From assembly GCA_039679385.1 (NCBI GenBank), contig JBDKVB010000036.1, positions 1-54,516 on the forward strand: 54,516 nucleotides of DNA, read 5' to 3'. Shown one piece after another: positions 49,022-54,516 of this stretch. Each line of letters begins with the position of its first letter. The first letter of the stretch is position 1. The notes below the pieces were generated by a model that was given only the letters and a program-made list of their open reading frames with translations, searched no databases and was not told the DNA's origin. This DNA is from Armatimonadia bacterium (GTDB lineage Bacteria > Armatimonadota > Zipacnadia > Zipacnadales > JABUFB01). The translations under genes and the position numbers were made by a program.

Positions 49022-51558
49022 GCGAGAAGGATACCGTGACCATACCGGCCCCAGAGACGGCCGATGATGCCCAGAACGCCGGCGATCAGATAGCGGAGGC
49101 GCCCGAGACGCTTGTGGCCGAGCAGCCCGTCACCTCGTCGCCGTGTGCGTGTGCCTGCAAGGGCGGCGAAGCGCCCCTTCCCGGTGCGCAAGAAGAGTCT
49201 GTCGCTCAGCAGGACCTTGACCTCACCTTCGTGGACCAGACGGTCGCCGAGCTTGGCACCGGTCCCGAGGTCCTGATCGCGATTCTGCACGCCCTGCAGC
49301 AGCACTATCGTTACCTCCCCGAGGCCGCCCTGCGTCGTGTGTGCGAGCTGACCGAGATCACTCCGGCGGCCATCGCGGGCGTCTCCACCTTCTACCACAA
49401 GTTCCGCCATCGCCCTGTCGGCAAGCACCTCATCAGCGTCTGCCACGGCACTGCCTGCCACGTCAAGGGTGCGCCCTTGGTCTCCGAAGCACTCCGCCGA
49501 CATCTCGAAGTTGAGGGCGAGGAGGATACGACCGCCGACGGCCTCTTCACGCTTCAGCGTGTGGACTGCCTAGGTTGCTGTACGCTGGCTCCGGTGGTGC
49601 AGATCGACGGGATAACCTACGGTCACGTGACCCCGGATGGCGTCGGGCAGGTAGTGACGGACTTCCTGGAGTTGCATCGCCGGGGCGGGCTGGCAGAGTC
49701 GGAACCCGGCGCCGACGCAGACACCGACGGTCTGGCGCAGATCCGCATCGGTGTGGGGTCCTGTTGCATTGCCGGCGGCAGCCTGGATGTCCGTCAGGCG
49801 CTCGAAGAGGCCGTCAAGGAAGTCGGCGCGGCCGCCGTAGTCATGCCGGTGGGATGCGTCGGGATGTGCCACCAGACCCCGCTGGTCGAGGTGCTGATCC
49901 CGGGGCAGCCGCCTGCGACCTACGCGAGGATGCGCGCTGCGGATGCGGCGGCGGTGATCCGGCGGCACTTCGAGCCCAAAGGCCTTGTACGCAAGGTCAG
50001 GACCGCGCTGAACACGGCGCTGGAGAAGCTGCTGACCGATGAAGCCTGGGAGCCGGTCACCCGCTATGCCCTGGACGTCCGTGATGGCCCCGTCTGCGCC
50101 TTCCTGGGCCCGCAGCATCATCTCGCCACCGAGCTTTACGGGACCGTCGGCCCGCTCGACCTGGAGGCCTACCTGGAGCATGAGGGCTTCGCCGCACTCC
50201 GCACCTGCCTGACCAGGCTGCAGCCGGAGCAGGTGATCGAGGTCATCAGTGACTCGGGCCTGCGCGGGCGGGGAGGAGCGGGATTCCCCACCGGTCGGAA
50301 GTGGGAGTTCGTTCGTGCGGCTGAGGGCGAACCGAAGTACGTCATCTGCAATGGTGACGAGGGCGACCCCGGAGCCTTCATGGACCGGATGCTTCTCGAG
50401 TCCTATCCCTTCCGCGTGCTGGAGGGGCTTGCGATCGCCGCCTATGCCGTGGGTGCGAGCGAGGGCGTGCTGTACATCCGCAATGAATACCCACTGGCCG
50501 TGCGCCGGGTGCGCGAGGCCATCCAGAGGTGTGAGGAGCGCGGGATCCTCGGCGACCACATCCTCGGGACGGAGTTCAGTCTGCGGCTGCGGATCATGGA
50601 GGGCGCGGGTGCCTTCGTATGCGGCGAGGAGACCGGGCTGCTGGCCTCGGTGGAGGGACGTCGCGGGACTCCACGGTTGCGACCGCCCTTCCCGGCGCAG
50701 CACGGGCTCTGGGGCTGCCCGACCCTGGTCAACAACGTCGAGACCCTGGCCCTGGTGGGGTGGATCGTGCGCAACGGCCCGGAGGCCTTCGCGAAGCTGG
50801 GCACCGAGCACAGCAAGGGCACCAAGGTGTTCTCCCTCACCGGCAAGGTGCAGCGCGGCGGTCTGATTGAAGTTCCGATGGGCATCAGCCTGCGGAGAAT
50901 CGTGGAGGAGATCGGTGGAGGAGTGGGCGAGGGGCGACGCTTCAAGGCGGTGCAGATCGGCGGACCTTCCGGTGGCTGCATCCCGGCTGAGCTTTCCGAC
51001 ACGCCGGTCGACTACGAGGCTCTGATCGGCGCCGGCGCAATCATGGGCTCGGGCGGACTCGTCGTGATGGACGACCGCGACTGCATGGTAGACGTCGCCC
51101 GGTACTTCCTGGAGTTCACGCAGCGGGAGTCCTGCGGCAAGTGCACCTTCTGCCGCATCGGCACCAGGCGCATGCTGGACCTGCTCGACCGCATGTGTAC
51201 CGGGCACGGCCGACCGGGCGACCTGGAAAAGCTCGAAGAACTGGCTCTGTGGGTGAAGCGCGGCAGCCTGTGCGGACTGGGGCAGACGGCGCCCAATCCG
51301 GTCCTGACCACTCTGCGCTACTACCGCTCCGAGTATGAGGCACACCTGAACGGCAAGTGCCCGGCAGGCAAGTGCAAGGCGCTCATCGCCTACCGGATCA
51401 ACGACAAGTGCATCGGCTGCACCAAGTGCGCTCAGCGTTGCCCGGCCGATGCAATCGAGCTTACGCCCTACCGCAAGCACGTGGTAGATGAGGCCAAGTG
51501 CATCCGTTGCGACACGTGCCGCCAAGTGTGTCCCGTGGATGCCGTCGAGGTCGTCTGA
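49018..51558 (+). CDS. NuoE-NuoF fusion: NADH dehydrogenase module with C-terminal ferredoxin
   Basis: 846 residues. After a disordered, Cys-containing N-terminus (about 1-70) comes a NuoE domain with the 2Fe-2S ligands in CHGTAC and CLGCC (about 75-225), then a second thioredoxin-like 2Fe-2S domain (GSCCIAGG, GCVGMC; about 240-330), then NuoF: FMN/NAD loop GRGGAGFPTGRKWEF, NGDEGDPGAFMDR, GAGAFVCGEETGLLASVEG and the N3 cluster motif ESCGKCTFCRIG with SLCGLGQ. The C-terminus adds two 4Fe-4S motifs, CIGCTKCAQRCP and CIRCDTCRQVCP. It oxidises NADH in the cytoplasm and passes electrons to FeS partners, like HndA/HndC of hydrogenase complexes. NuoE and NuoF are normally separate proteins. No hydrogenase subunit lies in the window. 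Confidence 0.92.
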   Translation: MSEKDTVTIPAPETADDAQNAGDQIAEAPETLVAEQPVTSSPCACACKGGEAPLPGAQEESVAQQDLDLTFVDQTVAELGTGPEVLIAILHALQQHYRYLPEAALRRVCELTEITPAAIAGVSTFYHKFRHRPVGKHLISVCHGTACHVKGAPLVSEALRRHLEVEGEEDTTADGLFTLQRVDCLGCCTLAPVVQIDGITYGHVTPDGVGQVVTDFLELHRRGGLAESEPGADADTDGLAQIRIGVGSCCIAGGSLDVRQALEEAVKEVGAAAVVMPVGCVGMCHQTPLVEVLIPGQPPATYARMRAADAAAVIRRHFEPKGLVRKVRTALNTALEKLLTDEAWEPVTRYALDVRDGPVCAFLGPQHHLATELYGTVGPLDLEAYLEHEGFAALRTCLTRLQPEQVIEVISDSGLRGRGGAGFPTGRKWEFVRAAEGEPKYVICNGDEGDPGAFMDRMLLESYPFRVLEGLAIAAYAVGASEGVLYIRNEYPLAVRRVREAIQRCEERGILGDHILGTEFSLRLRIMEGAGAFVCGEETGLLASVEGRRGTPRLRPPFPAQHGLWGCPTLVNNVETLALVGWIVRNGPEAFAKLGTEHSKGTKVFSLTGKVQRGGLIEVPMGISLRRIVEEIGGGVGEGRRFKAVQIGGPSGGCIPAELSDTPVDYEALIGAGAIMGSGGLVVMDDRDCMVDVARYFLEFTQRESCGKCTFCRIGTRRMLDLLDRMCTGHGRPGDLEKLEELALWVKRGSLCGLGQTAPNPVLTTLRYYRSEYEAHLNGKCPAGKCKALIAYRINDKCIGCTKCAQRCPADAIELTPYRKHVVDEAKCIRCDTCRQVCPVDAVEVV

Positions 51559-51597
51559 CCGCAGGCCCGCAGGGGCTCTGCAACGAGAGATGCTGCC

Positions 51598-53160
51598 ATG
51601 CCGACGATCACGCTGGACAACCGAGAGGTGACCGTGCCCGAGGGCGCCACGATTCTCGAGGCGGCCCGGAAGCTGGGGCTTGAGATCCCGACGCTGTGCT
51701 CCCTTGAGGGCTGCCGACCGGAGACCTCCTGCCTGGTCTGTGTGGTAAAGGTGAACGGCGGCGCTCGTCTGCTGCCCTCCTGCGCGACGACGGCAGTGGA
51801 GGGTATGGCGGTGGAGAGTGAGACGCCGGAGGTCCACGAGGCACGGCGCACCGCCCTGGAGTTGCTGCTAAGCGACCATCTGGGCGACTGCGTGGGGCCC
51901 TGCCAGTCCATCTGCCCGGCGCGGATGGACATTCCCGAGATGATCCGACTCATCTCCGCCGGGAAGATGGCCGAGGCCGTCGCCAAGGTCAAGGAGCGCA
52001 TCCCCTTCCCGGCGGTCCTCGGACGCATCTGTCCCGAGTTGTGCGAGAAGGGCTGCCGCCGCCGGAGCCTCGACAACCCGGTCGCCATCCGGCAGCTCAA
52101 GCGCTACGTTGGGGACTGGGACATCCTTCAGGTGGCCCGGCACCGGCCTGCCTGCAAGCCGTCCAGTGGACGCCGGGTTGCGATCGTCGGCGCGGGGCCG
52201 GCAGGTCTGACGGCTGCCTACTACCTGCAGCAGGAAGGCCATGCCTGCGTGCTCTTCGACGAGCACGAGCTACCCGGCGGAATGCTGCGCTATGCGGTGC
52301 CGACCAGTCAGTTGCCCCGCGACGTGCTGGACGCAGAGATTCGCAGCCTTCTCGTTCTCGGTGCGGAACTGCGGGCCGGGGTGCAGGTTGGCCGAGACGT
52401 CCCCCTGGCGCAGCTTTGGGACGAGTACCATGCGGTCCTGCTGGCCACCGGCGAGCTAACCCACGAGGCCGCCGGGCAGATGGGTCTGCCCCTGGCGGGA
52501 ACCAGCATCCCGGCGGACAAGCGCACGCAGATGACGCGGCAGCGTGGTGTGTTTGTGGCCGGGTCGGCCTTCTCACCATCCCATCATGCCGTGCGAGCCG
52601 TCGGAAGCGGCTACAACGCCGCGTGCTCCATCAGCCAGTATCTCGAAGGCGAGTTGCTGACCGGGGTTCATCGGCTCTTCACGGTGCAGATGGGACACCT
52701 CGAGGAGGCCCAGATGCGGGAGTTCGCCGCACTGACGCCGCAGCATGACCGTCTGACGCCCTCCGGTGGCGAGGCCACAGGCTTCAGTGTCGAGGAAGCG
52801 GCGGCCGAGGCCGACCGGTGCCTGCATTGCGACTGCGCAGGGATGGAGTGCTGCAAGCTGCGCAAGTGGTCCGAACGTTACGGTGCGGGGCCAACGCGTC
52901 TGCGAGATCATCGACGGCCCTACCGGCGAGAGGCTTCCCATCCGCTGGTAACCTACGAGCCCGGCAAGTGCATTGCCTGCGGGCTGTGCGTGCAGATCGC
53001 CGGTCGCTCGCAGGAGCGCCTCGGGCTGGCCTTCATCGGCCGCGGCTTCGACGTTCAGATCGGCGTGCCCTTCAATGAGACCCTCGCAGCAGGACTGGAG
53101 CAGGTGGCGCGGGAATGTGCTGAAGCCTGCCCGACGGCGGCCCTCGTTCTGCGGAAGTAG
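51598..53160 (+). CDS. NuoG/GltD-like FeS flavoprotein lacking the NAD(P)H-binding domain
   Basis: 520 residues from ATG 51598. Order: a 2Fe-2S domain as in NuoG/HydA N-termini (C34, CRPETSCLVC, C63; about 1-80); a GltD-type helical 4Fe-4S domain (CVGPCQSICP, CPELCEKGC; about 95-180); an FAD-binding fold (VAIVGAGPAGLTAAYYL; PGGMLRYAVP); then, after LLATGEL, the chain jumps within about 40 residues to GVFVAGSAF, so the usual second Rossmann domain with its GxGNxAxD motif for NAD(P)H is missing. The C-terminus has CLHCDC, CCKL, CIACGLC and CAEACP, a NuoG-like ferredoxin region with incomplete cysteine sets. It would accept electrons from the NuoEF subunit and hand them on by its flavin and clusters. 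Confidence 0.85.
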   Translation: MPTITLDNREVTVPEGATILEAARKLGLEIPTLCSLEGCRPETSCLVCVVKVNGGARLLPSCATTAVEGMAVESETPEVHEARRTALELLLSDHLGDCVGPCQSICPARMDIPEMIRLISAGKMAEAVAKVKERIPFPAVLGRICPELCEKGCRRRSLDNPVAIRQLKRYVGDWDILQVARHRPACKPSSGRRVAIVGAGPAGLTAAYYLQQEGHACVLFDEHELPGGMLRYAVPTSQLPRDVLDAEIRSLLVLGAELRAGVQVGRDVPLAQLWDEYHAVLLATGELTHEAAGQMGLPLAGTSIPADKRTQMTRQRGVFVAGSAFSPSHHAVRAVGSGYNAACSISQYLEGELLTGVHRLFTVQMGHLEEAQMREFAALTPQHDRLTPSGGEATGFSVEEAAAEADRCLHCDCAGMECCKLRKWSERYGAGPTRLRDHRRPYRREASHPLVTYEPGKCIACGLCVQIAGRSQERLGLAFIGRGFDVQIGVPFNETLAAGLEQVARECAEACPTAALVLRK

Positions 53161-53216
53161 CGAACCCTCCAGACGATGCATCCGATACCCAGGCCCAATC
53201 AGGGGGATGACCTGCG

Positions 53217-53939
53217 GTGAATGCCCCTCCCGAGAAACTCGAACTTCACGAGCTAACCAAACGCTTCGCCACTCCAGAGGGAGGCGAGATCACTGTCCTC
53301 GACCACGTCTCGCTGTCGGTGGCACCCGGTGAGACCCTGGCGATTCTCGGCCCCTCGGGTTCAGGCAAGAGCACGTTGCTGAACCTCCTGGGAACGCTGG
53401 ATCGGCCCACTTCGGGCAAGGTCACTCTCGGCGACCTTGACCTGTCCACTCTGACGGGGCGCGAGCTGGCCTCCTTCCGGGCGCAGCGCGTCGGCTTCGT
53501 GTTCCAGGAGCACCATCTCCTCCCGCAACTCACCGCCTTCGAGAACGTGCTGCTTCCCGGTCTTGCCCTCGGGGCCGCCCGCAGTGCAGACCTGGAGGAC
53601 GTCGCCCAGGAGTTGCTCTCCCGGGTGCGCCTTACGGAGCGCAGGGAGGCTTACCCGGCTCAGATGTCCGGGGGCGAGCGTCAGCGCGTGGCTCTCGCTC
53701 GGGCGCTGGTGAATGGCGCTGGGCTGCTCTTGTGTGATGAGCCCACTGGTAACCTCGACCGCCAGACCGGCGCGGCGGTGGTATCCTTGCTGCTCGAGGT
53801 TGCGCGGCAACGAGGCGTGACCGTGCTCATGGCCACGCACAACCTGGCACAGGCTGCACGCTTTGACCGCAGTCTGCAACTCCTCGACGGACGGCTATCC
53901 CCGGCGGAAGCCGAGGAGGTCGAGGGGGGAAGCGAGTGA
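53217..53939 (+). CDS. ABC transporter ATP-binding protein, MacB/LolD type
   Basis: 240 residues starting at GTG 53217, with AGGGGG about 10 nt upstream. Walker A is GPSGSGKST (about 45-53), the Q-loop FVFQEHHLLPQLTAFENV, signature MSGGERQRVALARAL, and Walker B LLLCDEPTGNLD, the sequence style of LolD, MacB and FtsE-like ATPases. These work with a FtsX-type permease that does mechanotransmission or lipoprotein/peptide export rather than ordinary transport. The permease gene overlaps it by 4 nt (GTGA). It follows the flavoprotein gene after 56 nt and might share its transcript; a functional link is not shown. Confidence 0.92.
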   Translation: MNAPPEKLELHELTKRFATPEGGEITVLDHVSLSVAPGETLAILGPSGSGKSTLLNLLGTLDRPTSGKVTLGDLDLSTLTGRELASFRAQRVGFVFQEHHLLPQLTAFENVLLPGLALGAARSADLEDVAQELLSRVRLTERREAYPAQMSGGERQRVALARALVNGAGLLLCDEPTGNLDRQTGAAVVSLLLEVARQRGVTVLMATHNLAQAARFDRSLQLLDGRLSPAEAEEVEGGSE

Positions 53940-54516
53940 GCCTCCTACGACTGGTCTTGCGGAGTCTGGTCTTCAACTGGCGCACCGGAGTGGTGGTCGT
54001 CTTCGGTTTCGCGGTTGCGGTTGCGACCATCACCGGGTCCCTGGTGATCGGCGACTCAATGCGTGGCAGCCTGCGCGACACCGCTTTGTCTCGCCTGGGA
54101 CGCATCGACTACGCCCTTTCCGCACCGGGCTTCTTCCGCGACAAGCTCGCAGCCGACCTTGCTGCAGACCCCTCGCTTGCGACTCAGACCCACGGTGTCT
54201 GCTCCTTGCTGATGACCAGGGGAGCGGCCCGGAACGCCGAGTCGGAGGCAGTGATCCCCGAAGTCCAGATCGTCGGAGTTCCCGGCGAGTTCTGGCCTCT
54301 CTTCGACATGCCCCAGCCGCCGCAATTGACGGGTCGTGAGTGCGCGGTCAGTGCAGCCCTCGCCAGGGACCTTGGCGTGCGCGAAGGGCAGTACGTGATC
54401 GTCAGTGTGCACCGCGAGAGCGAGATCGCCTCGGACACCCTCTTCTTCCGCCGGGGCCTCAAGGACACTGCGCCGTCGCTCAGGCTGCAGGTCAAGACCG
54501 TGCTGCCTGCCGGCGG
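53936..54516 (+). CDS. FtsX/MacB-like ABC permease (partial, 5' part)
   Basis: The gene starts at GTG 53936, overlapping the ATPase stop, and runs off the window after 193 codons. The product begins with a short cytoplasmic segment and one transmembrane helix (TGVVVVFGFAVAVATITGSLVIGDSM), followed by a long extracytoplasmic part, RGSLRDTALSRLGRIDYALSAPGFFRDKL, and a segment resembling the MacB periplasmic core (QIVGVPGEFWPLFDMPQPPQLTGRECAVSAALARDLGVREG). The remaining helices would lie beyond the window. With the ATPase upstream it forms a MacB/LolCDE-type complex. Confidence 0.85.
   Translation, partial: MSLLRLVLRSLVFNWRTGVVVVFGFAVAVATITGSLVIGDSMRGSLRDTALSRLGRIDYALSAPGFFRDKLAADLAADPSLATQTHGVCSLLMTRGAARNAESEAVIPEVQIVGVPGEFWPLFDMPQPPQLTGRECAVSAALARDLGVREGQYVIVSVHRESEIASDTLFFRRGLKDTAPSLRLQVKTVLPAG

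Noticed and set aside
49570-51837. 755-codon open frame on the minus strand
   Set aside because: Antisense to the NuoE-NuoF fusion gene; no protein family features.
49018-53160. Electron-bifurcating [FeFe]-hydrogenase
   Set aside because: NuoE/NuoF-like and NuoG-like subunits suggested it, but no H-cluster catalytic domain (TSCCPxW, MPCxxKxxE, ExMxCxxGCxxG motifs) is present in the window.
1-54516. tRNA, rRNA, CRISPR arrays, insertion sequences and attachment sites
   Set aside because: I looked on both strands for cloverleaf patterns, regularly spaced repeats, transposase genes and terminal inverted repeats and recognised none; a dedicated scan (tRNAscan, Infernal, CRISPR and IS finders) would settle this.

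Overview
The window is a GC-rich bacterial chromosome segment, densely coded on both strands, with no rRNA, tRNA, IS element or CRISPR array that I could recognise. The repertoire is typical of metagenome-derived, polysaccharide-degrading lineages: FAD oxidoreductases with LamG modules, a sulfatase, GH5 and GH42 enzymes, a right-handed beta-helix protein, many WD40/TolB/PQQ-like propellers and an SdrD-B surface protein. Together with the DUF116/polyprenyl synthetase and Nuo-like genes this suggests Armatimonadota or a neighbouring phylum (Planctomycetota, Lentisphaerota, Hydrogenedentota). That placement is inference; no phylogenetic marker here settles it.

Layout. (1) 1-10.1 kb: the end of a secreted protein, then a forward carbohydrate locus: LamG/FAD oxidoreductase, NanM-like mutarotase, sodium:solute symporter, GH5 and a Tat sulfatase, closed by a bidirectional terminator. 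(2) 10.3-24.7 kb: GH42 beta-galactosidase, YifB/ComM ATPase, two small membrane proteins, a nucleotidyltransferase, a sialidase-fold protein, SGNH esterase, propeller, beta-helix protein, sugar epimerase, a channel-like protein and a TPR-propeller protein. (3) 24.9-29.2 kb: a 1284-residue surface protein with a duplicated module set and a small orphan gene with its own promoter. (4) 29.5-33.6 kb: M42 peptidase, RsbR-type sensor and a phosphate uptake pair (DUF47 protein plus PiT) behind a promoter and long leader. (5) 33.6-41.9 kb, minus strand: a six-gene putative terpenoid operon: ferredoxin, radical SAM enzyme, class II (squalene-hopene type) cyclase, PQQ-like propeller, DUF116-polyprenyl synthetase fusion and a prenyltransferase-like toroid. 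(6) 42.0-53.2 kb, plus strand: an eight-gene putative electron-transfer operon with mostly overlapping genes: membrane-anchored propellers, a small Cys-rich Tat protein, a Tat-exported ferredoxin, a NapH/NosR-like membrane FeS protein, a collagen-like/propeller membrane protein, a NuoE-NuoF fusion and a NuoG/GltD-like flavoprotein. (7) 53.2 kb to the end: a MacB/LolD-type ABC ATPase and the start of its permease.

Regions 5 and 6 are transcribed divergently from one short AT-rich interval (about 41904-41950) that carries good promoter matches on both strands around a dyad. I consider them the most interesting part of the window. Region 6 reads as a route taking electrons from NADH through a membrane FeS protein to the outer face of the membrane. 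Region 5 reads as a route to a cyclised, possibly radical-modified isoprenoid lipid. Both functions are inferred from domain content and gene order.
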